Source: Bacillota bacterium
GTDB lineage: Bacteria; Bacillota_C; Negativicutes; CTSoil-072
Assembly (NCBI GenBank): GCA_017861495.1
Contig: JAGFXW010000088.1
Span: 1 to 11,578, forward strand
Direction: 5' to 3'
Length of the DNA: 11,578 nucleotides
In this document: positions 1 through 6,567 of the stretch, piece by piece
Layout of the letters: each line of letters starts with the position of its first letter
Numbering within the stretch: position 1 is the first letter of the stretch
Translations under genes and position numbers: made by a program
Notes under the pieces: model-generated
What the model was told of the DNA's origin: nothing
Databases searched by the model: none
The model's input: the letters and a program-made list of their open reading frames with translations, nothing else

Positions 1-132
1 GTGAATACAGTTGCTGCGTTTAACTTTTTTAGCCAAGGCTGGTTTTTTAGCGTTGGTTATTTTGCGTTTACGTGGACAACTGAATATGGCGCAAACTTTT
101 TTAAGTTCCTCAGTACGGATCCTGTTACATGA
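1..132 (+). CDS. C-terminal part of an unrecognised protein (cut by window start)
   Basis: An open frame runs from the first base to a TGA at 130-132 and gives 43 residues rich in aromatic amino acids (Phe, Trp, Tyr). A GTG stands at position 1, but the real start may lie outside the window because no ribosome binding site can be seen. The frame ends 25 bases before a strong terminator, which fits a genuine gene end. I do not recognise the family. The hydrophobic stretch around residues 7-24 could be membrane-associated, but this is only a guess from composition. Confidence 0.45.
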   Translation: MNTVAAFNFFSQGWFFSVGYFAFTWTTEYGANFFKFLSTDPVT

Positions 133-157
133 TCATTATGCGATATGAATGACATGC

Positions 158-198
158 AAGGCGAGGTTCTTTAAAAAGAACCTCGCCTTTTTGTTTTT
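158..198 (+). terminator. Intrinsic terminator before aroF
   Basis: A 13-bp perfect stem (160-172 pairing with 175-187, arms GGCGAGGTTCTTT and AAAGAACCTCGCC) is followed by a T-rich run (188-198). It ends transcription of the upstream gene and separates it from aroF. Confidence 0.9.
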
Positions 199-226
199 GC
201 TAGTCCAACACATCAGTAAGTACAAA
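197..226 (+). promoter_or_regulatory. Weak candidate promoter for aroF-pheA
   Basis: TTGCTA (197-202) and TACAAA (221-226) are separated by 18 bases, each matching 4 of 6 consensus positions. It is the best sigma-A-like pair between the terminator and aroF, but it is weak and overlaps the end of the terminator T-run. Because a terminator stands upstream, some promoter must lie in this interval. Confidence 0.3.
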
Positions 227-257
227 ATTTTAATACGAAATAATTAGGAGGGGTACT

Positions 258-1259
258 ATGTTAATCGCTATGAAACCGGGAGCGCCACAACAGGAAGTAG
301 ATAAAGTATATGCGGGGTTGATGCAAATGGGAACCGAAGTTTCCGTCATCCAAGGAACACAGCAATGCGTATTTGCGTTAGTGGGAGACACCAGCAAGAT
401 CGAAGCAGGGACGTTTTCTGCCAATCAGTATATTGAAAAGATTATGCGGGTACAGCAACCGTATAAATTGGCCAGCCGGGTTTTCCAACCAGAGGACACG
501 GTCATTGACATTAGCGGCTGCAAAGTGGGCGGCGGCCATAAAGTGGTGATTGCCGGGCCTTGTTCGGTTGAGAGTGAAGAACAAATGATCGAGACCGCGG
601 TGTTGGTCAAACAGTATGGCGCCACGATGATGCGCGGCGGTGCGTACAAACCCCGCTCTTCACCTTACAGTTTCCAGGGAACCGGCGAAGAAGGGCTGCA
701 GATGTTGGTAAAAGCCAGGGAAGCCACAGGATTGCCGTTTGTTACGGAAGTCATGAGTATTGATACATTTGACCTCGTTGAAGAATGTGCGGACCTTATC
801 CAAATCGGCACGCGAAACATGCAGAACTTCCCCTTACTGAAACGGGCGGGAAAAAGCAGCAAGCCGATCCTGCTGAAACGCGGCATGAGCGCGACATTGG
901 AAGAATTCTTGATGGCTGCTGAATACATTATGGCCGGCGGCAATAGCCAGGTGATTTTGTGCGAACGGGGCATCCGGACTTTTGATACCTACACCCGTAA
1001 TACCTTGGATTTAAGCATTATTCCGGCGATTAAAGAATTGAGCCATTTGCCGATCATTGTCGATCCCAGCCATGCGTGCGGCAAATGGTCTATGGTTGAA
1101 CCGCTCGCCAAAGCGGCGATGGCTGTTGGGTCGGATGGTCTGATCATTGAAGTGCACCATCAGCCGGAAAAGGCGCTTTGTGACGGCGCACAATCGTTAA
1201 AACCAGAAAAATTCGGGAAGTTAATGACCTCTGTTCACCGGATTATGGAGGCAGTGTAA
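258..1259 (+). CDS. aroF: 3-deoxy-7-phosphoheptulonate (DAHP) synthase, Thermotoga-type with N-terminal regulatory domain
   Basis: The enzyme condenses phosphoenolpyruvate and erythrose 4-phosphate to DAHP, the first step of the shikimate pathway, in the cytoplasm. The 333 residues fit the type I-beta family: an N-terminal ferredoxin-like regulatory domain (about 1-70), then a TIM barrel. Visible motifs are AGPCSVES (99-106), RGGAYKPRSSPYSFQG (126-141), QIGTRNMQN (182-190), KRGMSATLEEF (207-217) and VDPSHACGKW (268-277). The metal ligands C102, H272, E298 and D309 sit at the same numbers as in the Thermotoga maritima enzyme (family knowledge). The fused N-terminal domain in that family gives feedback inhibition by tyrosine or phenylalanine. 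The ATG at 258 follows AGGAGGGG (246-253) at 4 bases. pheA follows 39 bases downstream with no terminator, so the two are probably one operon. Among DAHP synthases, aroF naming is convention here. Confidence 0.96.
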   Translation: MLIAMKPGAPQQEVDKVYAGLMQMGTEVSVIQGTQQCVFALVGDTSKIEAGTFSANQYIEKIMRVQQPYKLASRVFQPEDTVIDISGCKVGGGHKVVIAGPCSVESEEQMIETAVLVKQYGATMMRGGAYKPRSSPYSFQGTGEEGLQMLVKAREATGLPFVTEVMSIDTFDLVEECADLIQIGTRNMQNFPLLKRAGKSSKPILLKRGMSATLEEFLMAAEYIMAGGNSQVILCERGIRTFDTYTRNTLDLSIIPAIKELSHLPIIVDPSHACGKWSMVEPLAKAAMAVGSDGLIIEVHHQPEKALCDGAQSLKPEKFGKLMTSVHRIMEAV

Positions 1260-1298
1260 GTTTCAACCACCACATGGCAATGAGATGGGAGATGTTTT

Positions 1299-2141
1299 AT
1301 GAAGATTGGATATTTAGGGCCGATAGGAACGTACAGCCATGAAGCAGCCTGTTCCTATATCAAAGCCATTAACGAAGAATCAGATTGTGTAGCGCTGCCG
1401 AATTTCCGGGCCATTGTTGACATGGTGGAGCAAGGCCAGGTCGAGCGGGGGATTATCCCGGTGGAAAACTCGACGCACGGGGCAGTGGCGACGGCCATGG
1501 ATACCTTGCTTCATGTCAGCCGAAGCAAGATATGCGGCGAGATTACGTTAAAGATCGATCATTGCCTGTTGAGTACAGCAAAAACCATCGGGGATATCCG
1601 GTACGTGTATTCCCATGAACAGGCCTTGGAACAATGCAGTCAATTTTTTTATAAACAAAATCCGCACATCCAAGTAAGACATTGTCCCAGCACGGCACAG
1701 GCCTGCGCGCTGGCATTGGAAAAAGGCGGTGAATATGCCGCCGTAGCCAGCGTGTCGGCGGCGAAATGCTATGAATTAAATGTCCTGGCAAAAACGATCC
1801 AGGATAATCCGTTCAACCAGACCCGGTTCTTAGTGATTGGCGATGCCTATCCGGAGATTAGCGGCGCAGATAAAACGTCGATTATTTTGTCTTTTGCCGA
1901 TGATCGTTCCGGCAGCCTGTACCATGTTCTTCATTCGTTTGCCAGCCGGGGCATCAATTTGACCCGCATCGAATCCCGGCCGGCCAAACACAGTGTAGGC
2001 CAGTACATTTTTTACCTTGATTTCCAAGGGCACCGGGATGAAGAACTGGGCCGCGACGTACTGAGGGAAATCAAGGAACAAGTCAGCTGGCTGAAGGTGC
2101 TGGGATCGTACCCTGTGGGCAGACAGCAAAAGGAATCATGA
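1299..2141 (+). CDS. pheA: Prephenate dehydratase with C-terminal ACT domain
   Basis: It converts prephenate to phenylpyruvate, the committed step of phenylalanine synthesis. The 280-residue length is that of the stand-alone dehydratase without a chorismate mutase fusion. Residues 1-180 form the catalytic PDT domain, with GYLGPIGTYSHEAA near the N-terminus, IIPVENSTHGAV (about 53-64) and the NQTRF catalytic motif (about 173-177). The ACT domain follows, with GSLYHVL and ESRP, the motifs that bind phenylalanine in this family, so feedback inhibition by phenylalanine is expected. The ATG at 1299 is preceded by GGGAG (1287-1291), spacing 7. It lies directly after aroF and probably shares its transcript, linking pathway entry with the phenylalanine branch. 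The next gene has its own promoter. Confidence 0.96.
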   Translation: MKIGYLGPIGTYSHEAACSYIKAINEESDCVALPNFRAIVDMVEQGQVERGIIPVENSTHGAVATAMDTLLHVSRSKICGEITLKIDHCLLSTAKTIGDIRYVYSHEQALEQCSQFFYKQNPHIQVRHCPSTAQACALALEKGGEYAAVASVSAAKCYELNVLAKTIQDNPFNQTRFLVIGDAYPEISGADKTSIILSFADDRSGSLYHVLHSFASRGINLTRIESRPAKHSVGQYIFYLDFQGHRDEELGRDVLREIKEQVSWLKVLGSYPVGRQQKES

Positions 2142-2159
2142 CAAGAGCGGCGTAATCAC

Positions 2160-2188
2160 TTGGAGAAATCCTAATTTTGCGCTATAAT
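2160..2188 (+). promoter_or_regulatory. Promoter of the EamA transporter gene
   Basis: TTGGAG (2160-2165) and a perfect TATAAT (2183-2188) are separated by 17 bases, in the short gap after pheA. No terminator hairpin is obvious between pheA and this promoter, so read-through from aroF-pheA may add to its expression. Confidence 0.7.
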
Positions 2189-2223
2189 TGGTTTAATCTA
2201 CATAGGAATTGAACGAGGATAAA

Positions 2224-3144
2224 ATGAAAAGTGATAAAAAAAATTTAATTTATCCGGTGCTGGTGCTTGTAACCTTGATTTGGGGCTTGAATATGCCCAT
2301 CATGAAAATTGGGTTGCTTTCGCTTCCGCCGATGCCGTACAATGCTGCCAGGATGCTGTGCGCGCTAGCGGCAACGTTGATTATTTCTCTTATTACGAAA
2401 AAGTATCGGCCGGTGGCCCGCGAGGATATAAAACCGATATTGCTAATCAGTGTAATCGGCTTTTTTGTTTTTCAGCTGTTTCTTACGGCCGGAGTCCAAA
2501 AAACCGCGGCGGGAAATGCTTCGTTAATTATGGCGTTGTTGCCGGTCAGTGTTGCCATTATCAATAAAGTCTGCAAGATCGAAGAAATTACCCGCCAGGC
2601 ATTGGCCGGGATCATTGTTTCGTTGTCGGGCGTTGTATTGATTATCGCCGGGTCCGGTAAAGAGGTTAGTTTTGAACCAGAGCATCTGTATGGCGCTCTT
2701 TTGCTGCTGGGAGGACAGGCTAGTTATGGCTATTACACCGTTTTCTCCAAGGATTTACTGGCGAAATACTCCACGTATCAACTTACGACCTATGTCGTTT
2801 TGATTTCTACGGTTTTATTTTGTCTTACTGCCTGGCCGAGCATCATGGCGACGGATTGGCGGCAGGTACCGCTGGCAGGATGGGGCAGCATCGTGATTTC
2901 CGGCGTGTTTGCGTTATGCATCTGTAATTTCTTGTGGTTTTGGGGCGTGGGCAAGATCGGGAGTATCAAAGCTTCGATTTTTAATAATCTGGCACCTGTT
3001 TTTGCGATCATTGGCAGTTATGTGCTGTTGGGAGAAACGTTCAGCCTGCTGCAGTTTATCGGGGCGGCAATTATTTTTCTCGGTTTGAACTTAGCCCGCA
3101 AAAAAGGCAAACTGCAAACGATTTTGTTGGAGCAGCAGAAATAA
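2224..3144 (+). CDS. EamA/DMT-family membrane transporter
   Basis: This is a drug/metabolite-transporter-superfamily protein, probably an exporter of amino acids or other small metabolites. The substrate cannot be read from sequence. From ATG 2224 it has 306 residues, the usual size for two tandem EamA repeats of five helices each. About ten hydrophobic segments are visible, with the second repeat beginning near GALLLLGGQASYGYY and ending in LGETFSLLQFIGAAIIFLG, typical of the family end. I chose ATG 2224 because GAGG (2215-2218) lies 5 bases upstream. A TTG at 2209 would extend the frame by five residues but has its AGGA only 2 bases away. The gene has its own promoter and ends at a terminator shared with the convergent pan operon. 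Its position after aroF-pheA permits, but does not show, a role in aromatic amino acid export. Confidence 0.9.
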   Translation: MKSDKKNLIYPVLVLVTLIWGLNMPIMKIGLLSLPPMPYNAARMLCALAATLIISLITKKYRPVAREDIKPILLISVIGFFVFQLFLTAGVQKTAAGNASLIMALLPVSVAIINKVCKIEEITRQALAGIIVSLSGVVLIIAGSGKEVSFEPEHLYGALLLLGGQASYGYYTVFSKDLLAKYSTYQLTTYVVLISTVLFCLTAWPSIMATDWRQVPLAGWGSIVISGVFALCICNFLWFWGVGKIGSIKASIFNNLAPVFAIIGSYVLLGETFSLLQFIGAAIIFLGLNLARKKGKLQTILLEQQK

Positions 3145-3166
3145 ATGAAACGAAAAAGCGCAATAG

Positions 3167-3205
3167 AAAATCCGCGGAACAGTATAGAATGTTCCGCGGA
3201 TTTTT
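3167..3205. terminator. Bidirectional intrinsic terminator between EamA gene and panC
   Basis: A 15-bp perfect stem (3167-3181 with 3190-3204, arms starting AAAATCCGCGGAACA) has an 8-base loop and ends in a T-run on the plus strand and an A-run on the other side, so it can act in both directions between the convergent genes. Confidence 0.85.
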
Positions 3206-3259
3206 ATCGGGAGTATGAAAAATCTGTATATGCGGGTGGATATCAGCCATCCATGTTGA

Positions 3260-3279
3260 AGCGCAGGACGGCCTGCGCT
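3260..3279 (-). terminator. GC-rich hairpin just after panC
   Basis: AGCGCAGG (3260-3267) pairs with CCTGCGCT (3272-3279) around a 4-base loop, 5 bases after the panC stop. No T-run follows on the minus strand, so it is more likely an mRNA 3'-end stabiliser or a weak terminator; the stronger one is at 3167-3205. Confidence 0.5.
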
Positions 3280-3283
3280 CGAT

Positions 3284-4141
3284 TTAGTTAGATGCGCTCA
3301 AAATTATATTGTCAATCAAACGGGTTTTGCCGAAGCGGACTGCCAGCGCCAGGAGAGCTTTGTCCGTCAGTGTCCCGGTAGTTTGCAAATCGGGATACTG
3401 GTAAATTTCCACATAATCAATTTCCGCCCGTGGTTCGGCTTGGATCGTATTGCAAACCAGTTCGCGAAGAACGGCAATATCACGCTCACCCTTTTTTACC
3501 GCTTGGGCGGCTATTTGCATGCTCTGCGACAGAACGAGCGCCGCCCGCGCTTCTTCCGGTGCCAGATAGGCGTTGCGAGAGCTTAAGGCCAGTCCGTTCG
3601 CATCCCGTACGGTTGGAACCATGTTGATTTTGAGGTTCATATTCAAATCCGCAACCATCCGCTGAATGACCAAACATTGCTGGGCGTCTTTTTGACCGAA
3701 GAAAGCGATATCCGGCGTTACGATATTGAACAGTTTTGTGACGACTGTCGCGACGCCCTGAAAATGGCCGGGGCGGGAAAGACCGCACAGTTTATCGGTT
3801 ATTCCCGTGACATTGACATAGGTTGCAAATCCTGGCGGATACATTTCGGCCGGTTGGGGATGGAAAATTGCATCGACGCCGACTCCTTCCGCGAGGAGGC
3901 AATCATTTTCAAACTTACGGGGATAGGCGGCAAAATCTTCGTTCGGACCGAATTGGGTAGGATTAACGAAGATGCTGGCAACTACAATGTTACAGGCCGA
4001 TTTAGCTTCCTGCATCAAGGTAAGATGGCCTTCATGCAGGGCTCCCATCGTCGGGACCAAACCAATCGTTTTTCCGGCTTGCCGGGCTTCCTGAACAAAA
4101 ACGCGCATATCGGTAACGGTTTTTATAATTTTAATCATCAT
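3284..4141 (-). CDS. panC: Pantothenate synthetase (pantoate--beta-alanine ligase)
   Basis: It joins pantoate and beta-alanine with ATP, through a pantoyl-adenylate, to form pantothenate, the precursor of coenzyme A. At 285 residues it has the normal length. The ATP-binding signature is clear: PTMGALHEGH (HIGH-like) near residues 30-39, NPTQFGPNEDF, the central GHFQGVATVV and FFGQKDAQQ, and the KMSKS-equivalent region with SSRNAYL. The start ATG at 4141-4139 overlaps the TGA of the upstream DUF2520 gene (ATGA), showing translational coupling. A second ATG follows directly at 4138-4136, so the N-terminus may be one residue shorter. AGGAAGGG lies just upstream. Neither panB nor panD is present in the window. 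Confidence 0.97.
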   Translation of the reverse strand: MMIKIIKTVTDMRVFVQEARQAGKTIGLVPTMGALHEGHLTLMQEAKSACNIVVASIFVNPTQFGPNEDFAAYPRKFENDCLLAEGVGVDAIFHPQPAEMYPPGFATYVNVTGITDKLCGLSRPGHFQGVATVVTKLFNIVTPDIAFFGQKDAQQCLVIQRMVADLNMNLKINMVPTVRDANGLALSSRNAYLAPEEARAALVLSQSMQIAAQAVKKGERDIAVLRELVCNTIQAEPRAEIDYVEIYQYPDLQTTGTLTDKALLALAVRFGKTRLIDNIILSASN

Positions 4142-5025
4142 AAATCCCTTCCTTTTTCCAGTGTGATCGATAAATCAAAAGCTTGCGCCTCGTTAATGGA
4201 GGCTTTTTCTTGTGCGATTTGCAACGTGTACAAACCAAGCGTTCGATACAGTTCTGCCTCGCCGCCTTTGAACCCGGCAAGCGCTTTCGTATGGCCCTCG
4301 ATTGTCGGAATATCGCCGCGGCTGATTGGGCCGGTCAACGCATCCGGCAAACCGACTTTTTGCAAATTGGTCAGAGTTCCGTGAATCAGAGGCGCTAAAG
4401 CCTGCAGCGCTTCTGTGGAGGACAGCCCGAAAGTTTCATACATTTTGGCGGCGCAGTAGGTCAAGGAAACCAAGTAGTTGGAAGCGACACAAGCCGCCGC
4501 ATGGTACAGGGAACGGTCTTTTGCCGGAACAAAAAAACTGTGCCCTTCCAAGGCGGTGATAATTTTCTGTCCGGCCGCGATGGCTTGTTCATCGCCGTCT
4601 AGGGCGAAATACGATCCAGGGAGGTTCGTTTTGGCTGTTTCAATATCAGCAAACGATTGTAAAGGGTGGAGCGATCCGGTGAACGCCCCTAATCGCTGGG
4701 CCGGGCTGAGGATTTCCGCCGTCATGGATCCGCAGGCGTGAAACACGGATTGGCCAGGGCGAAATCCGCCGGCTGCGGCAATCTCACCGACGACTTGGCC
4801 GATAAAACGGTCCGGTACGGTCAGGAAGATAAAATCAGCCTTCGGGGTCACTTCACCCGGAGAAGTGGTCGCAATTGCCCCGGGAAATTGCTCTGCCAGA
4901 CGGGAAGCCGATTCTTGGGTCCGGCTGGCGATTCCCGTAATAGGGTATCCGCGGCAATGGAGTAAAGTTGCTAATGCACTGCCGACTTTGCCGGCGCCAA
5001 TGATAGCGATTGCTGGTTTTGTCAA
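4138..5025 (-). CDS. DUF2520 / Rossmann-like NAD(P)-binding protein, possible ketopantoate reductase
   Basis: The protein has an N-terminal dinucleotide-binding domain: IAIIGAGKVGSA carries GxGxxG (residues about 7-12), and an Arg after the second strand (GIASRTQ) suggests NADP preference. Other family landmarks are FLTVPDRFI, FHACGSM, GSLHPLQSF, then a helical C-terminal DUF2520 domain with YHAAACVASNYLVSL and GPISRGD. The fold resembles ketopantoate reductase and 6-phosphogluconate dehydrogenase. I place the start at TTG 5025 because AAGGAGGAG (5040-5032) lies 6 bases ahead and the conserved domain begins directly; this gives 295 residues. The in-frame ATG at 5091 would put the ribosome binding site inside the gene and start within the leader terminator. 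Overlap with panC points to pantothenate synthesis. It could supply the pantoate-forming reduction, like the PanG enzymes described in Francisella, but membership is from memory. Confidence 0.85.
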   Translation of the reverse strand: MTKPAIAIIGAGKVGSALATLLHCRGYPITGIASRTQESASRLAEQFPGAIATTSPGEVTPKADFIFLTVPDRFIGQVVGEIAAAGGFRPGQSVFHACGSMTAEILSPAQRLGAFTGSLHPLQSFADIETAKTNLPGSYFALDGDEQAIAAGQKIITALEGHSFFVPAKDRSLYHAAACVASNYLVSLTYCAAKMYETFGLSSTEALQALAPLIHGTLTNLQKVGLPDALTGPISRGDIPTIEGHTKALAGFKGGEAELYRTLGLYTLQIAQEKASINEAQAFDLSITLEKGRDL

Positions 5026-5038
5026 AACGAACTCCTCC

Positions 5039-5240
5039 TTGTGCAGGGAGCCGCCAACTGTCCGGAAAAGACAAAAAAACCTTTCGGACAAATTCCGAAA
5101 GGCAGGGACATACCTTATACCTTCCCGTCTCAGTCACATCGGATCCAAGCGGATAAAAATTGTATTGGTTAACCCGTGATACGGCGCAGGGCTGTTGTGC
5201 AGCTCATAACGATGCCGCCAACAGACGCAGTATCAGCCTA
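5039..5240 (-). ncRNA. Structured 5' leader of the pantothenate operon (pan-motif-like candidate)
   Basis: Downstream of the promoter the RNA can form a long hairpin: UGAUAC (5235-5230) with GUAUCA (5182-5177), GCG with CGC, CUGUUG (5224-5219) with CAACAG (5197-5192), a bulged A (5198), and GCGGC (5218-5214) with GCUGC (5203-5199). The core UUGGCGG...CUGC-A-CAA is repeated after the terminator: UUG (5057-5055) with CAA (5041-5039), GCGG (5054-5051) with CUGC (5046-5043), again with the same bulged A (5042), and running straight into the AAGGAGGAG ribosome site. Known pan-motif RNAs sit upstream of pantothenate genes and use hairpins with conserved bulged adenosines. I infer, but cannot confirm, that this is a member. 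Confidence 0.55.
5073..5102 (-). terminator. Intrinsic terminator inside the pan operon leader (attenuator)
   Basis: On the minus strand CCTTTCGGA pairs with TCCGAAAGG (5102-5094 with 5088-5080) around a 5-base loop, followed by seven U (5079-5073). It lies between the promoter at 5241-5269 and the first pan start codon at 5025, with no gene before it, so it can only act on the leader transcript. This is the hallmark of premature termination control. Confidence 0.85.
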
Positions 5241-5269
5241 AAAGTACCATGGTACGGGACATTTGTCAA
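5241..5269 (-). promoter_or_regulatory. Promoter of the pan operon with palindromic spacer
   Basis: On the minus strand a perfect TTGACA (5269-5264) is followed after 17 bases by TACTTT (5246-5241), a weak -10. A 12-bp perfect palindrome, GTACCATGGTAC (5244-5255), fills the spacer and touches the -10. It may be an operator, or chance. Confidence 0.65.
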
Positions 5270-5295
5270 TACAGTTACGAATGATAAGAAAAAAT

Positions 5296-5325
5296 TTGCA
5301 TTTTCTTTTCCAACGGTGCTATAAT
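5296..5325 (+). promoter_or_regulatory. Promoter of rpsF-ssb-rpsR
   Basis: TTGCAT (5296-5301), 18-base spacer, perfect TATAAT (5320-5325) preceded by TGC, an extended -10. It points away from the pan promoter, so the two operons diverge from about 5270-5295. Confidence 0.8.
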
Positions 5326-5333
5326 AATTAAGT

Positions 5334-5420
5334 CTAGGACAAAGCTATAGGTTTCAAATCTCGGTTTGTGAACCTTCCCTGCCCCCATGTGCGGGGCCAT
5401 TAGTCCAGAGGAGGAGGTGA
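5334..5420 (+). promoter_or_regulatory. Structured leader of rpsF, candidate autoregulatory site
   Basis: The leader can fold as a three-way junction: GGAC (5337-5340) with GUCC (5403-5406), a hairpin GGUU/AACC plus CAAA/UUUG (5350-5374, loop UCUCGG), and a hairpin GCCCC/GGGGC (5381-5397). It then runs into an exceptionally strong Shine-Dalgarno stretch (5408-5420). Many bacterial rpsF leaders bind the S6:S18 complex for autoregulation. However, the CCG trinucleotide usually conserved in that motif is absent here, so assignment to that RNA family is unsure. Confidence 0.4.
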
Positions 5421-5424
5421 TTTC

Positions 5425-5709
5425 GTGAAAAATTACGAAATTATGTTTATCGTGAAACCGTTGGAAGAAGAAGCGACAAATGCGGTGATTACCAAATTTG
5501 AAACGCTGATCACTGCAAACGGCGGTACCGTAGAAAAAATTGACCGTTGGGGCAAACGTCGTTTGGCCTATGAAGTCAAGGATTTCATTGACGGTTTTTA
5601 CTGCTTGATGCACTTTGCCAGTGAGCCCAACGTGATTGCCGAACTTGACCGTGTAATGAAAATTACCGAAGATGTCATTAAACACATGATTATTCGCAAG
5701 GAAGAATAG
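5425..5709 (+). CDS. rpsF: 30S ribosomal protein S6
   Basis: S6 binds the central domain of 16S rRNA together with S18 during assembly of the small subunit. The 94 residues match the normal bacterial length. The start KNYEIMFIVKP, the region IDRWGKRRLAYEVKDF and the central GFYCLMHF strand are typical of S6. It starts with GTG at 5425, 4 bases after the very strong GAGGAGGAGGTGA site. It is the first gene of the rpsF-ssb-rpsR operon, and ssb starts 18 bases after its stop. Confidence 0.97.
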   Translation: MKNYEIMFIVKPLEEEATNAVITKFETLITANGGTVEKIDRWGKRRLAYEVKDFIDGFYCLMHFASEPNVIAELDRVMKITEDVIKHMIIRKEE

Positions 5710-5727
5710 TCCAGGGGGAATGTTTCC

Positions 5728-6144
5728 GTGAACAAGGTGATCTTGGTAGGACGCTTAACCAGGGATCCTGATGTCAGAACGACACAATCTGGTAGATTTG
5801 TGGCTTCATTTACGTTAGCGGTTGACCGTATCGTAGCAAAAGGTGCGGAACAGCAAACCGACTTCATTCCTGTCGTGGCATGGGGTCAATTGGCGGAAGT
5901 CATTGGCAACTATGTGGCTAAAGGACACCGGTTGCTGGTAGATGGGCGCATGCAAGTCCGCAGCTATGAAAAAGACGGCCAGAAACGCTGGGTAACGGAA
6001 GTCATTGCCCAGAACGTTGAGTTTTTGGAAAGAAAAGGCCAAGCCCCTATGGGAACGAATTCGCCGGATTCGCCAATGGGCGGTTCGGATGATGTGAATT
6101 CGTTTGGCAAGGATGTTTTTCCCGGAGAGGAAATACCATTTTAA
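5728..6144 (+). CDS. ssb: Single-stranded DNA-binding protein
   Basis: SSB coats single-stranded DNA in replication, repair and recombination. The 138-residue protein has the OB-fold at about 1-105, beginning NKVILVGRLTRDPDVR, with FIPVVAWGQLAE and the GRMQVRSYEKDG region. A short Gly/Ser/Pro-rich linker leads to an acidic tip ending GEEIPF, the partner-docking tail (family consensus DDDIPF). It starts with GTG at 5728; GGGGG (5714-5718) lies 9 bases upstream. It is located between rpsF and rpsR as in most Firmicutes. Confidence 0.97.
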   Translation: MNKVILVGRLTRDPDVRTTQSGRFVASFTLAVDRIVAKGAEQQTDFIPVVAWGQLAEVIGNYVAKGHRLLVDGRMQVRSYEKDGQKRWVTEVIAQNVEFLERKGQAPMGTNSPDSPMGGSDDVNSFGKDVFPGEEIPF

Positions 6145-6160
6145 TAGGAGGTAAATCTTG

Positions 6161-6391
6161 GTGAAACGCGAAAGAGGCAGAAAACCGAAGAAAAAAGTAT
6201 GTAGTTTCTGCGTTGATAAAGTTGCAGCCATTGATTATAAAGATGTTCCTAAATTGCGTCGTTATGTTACGGAACGCGGAAAAATTTTACCGCGCCGTAT
6301 TTCTGGTAACTGCGCGAAACATCAACGTCAATTGACTTTAGCGATTAAACGGGCGCGTAATATTGCGCTGTTGCCGTTTACTGCAGAATAA
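6161..6391 (+). CDS. rpsR: 30S ribosomal protein S18, zinc-binding (C+) form
   Basis: S18 pairs with S6 on the platform of the 30S subunit. The 76 residues include [28 protein letters not shown] and the end [12 protein letters not shown]. It carries CSFC near the N-terminus and NCAKH further on, giving a Cys-x2-Cys plus Cys-x2-His set, as expected for the zinc-binding form of this protein. I use GTG 6161, 9 bases after AGGAGG (6146-6151). A TTG at 6158 directly before it, spacing 6, is equally possible and adds one residue. This is the last host gene before the accessory region; the usual downstream host genes do not follow. Confidence 0.96.
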   Translation: MKRERGRKPKKKVCSFCVDKVAAIDYKDVPKLRRYVTERGKILPRRISGNCAKHQRQLTLAIKRARNIALLPFTAE

Positions 6392-6402
6392 CAGAAGTTA
6401 AA

Positions 6403-6500
6403 CCATATTGTACCATAGCAGTCCATAGACGTTGATAATACAGGCGTTTGTGGACTGCTTTAGTTTTATATTACCCCATATCGTACCATAGAAAACCATA
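6403..6500 (+). repeat. Two triplets of 10-bp-phased CCATA boxes (candidate attachment or recombinase-binding site)
   Basis: A 16-base sequence at 6403-6418 recurs at 6476-6491 with one difference (CCATATTGTACCATAG and CCATATCGTACCATAG). Each copy begins a series of three CCATA boxes exactly 10 bases apart: 6403, 6413, 6423 and 6476, 6486, 6496. One helical turn of spacing places all three on the same DNA face, as expected for cooperative protein binding. The pair spans the border between rpsR and the accessory region, so binding or crossover by a site-specific recombinase is a reasonable inference, not a demonstration. Confidence 0.5.
6417..6465 (+). terminator. Intrinsic terminator after rpsR
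   Basis: AGCAGTCCATAGACG (6417-6431) pairs over 15 bp, with two G-U pairs, with CGTTTGTGGACTGCT (6445-6459); the loop is 13 bases and TTTAGTTTTAT follows. Its left arm contains one of the CCATA boxes. Confidence 0.7.
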
Positions 6501-6513
6501 CAGTTTTCTTTTC
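6490..6513 (+). terminator. Small A/T-rich hairpin with T-run
   Basis: AGAAAAC (6490-6496) pairs with GTTTTCT (6503-6509), followed by TTT. The stem is weak. It may add to the rpsR terminator or may simply result from the third CCATA box. Confidence 0.3.
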
Positions 6514-6567
6514 CGGAGGCAGTACAGATGGCAGTAAAGGCATTATTGAACCTTGAAAACATCATAA

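Noticed and set aside
2280..2567. 95-codon second frame inside the EamA transporter gene
   Set aside because: It is out of frame with a well-supported membrane protein and has no own ribosome site.
3677..4384. 235-codon plus-strand open frame opposite panC and the DUF2520 gene
   Set aside because: It is the mirror of two clearly conserved genes, has no ribosome site or recognisable domain, and crosses their junction.
5039..5240. T-box leader upstream of the pan operon
   Set aside because: The conserved T-box sequence (AGGGTGGNACCGCG) is absent and the genes are not amino-acid or tRNA-synthetase genes.
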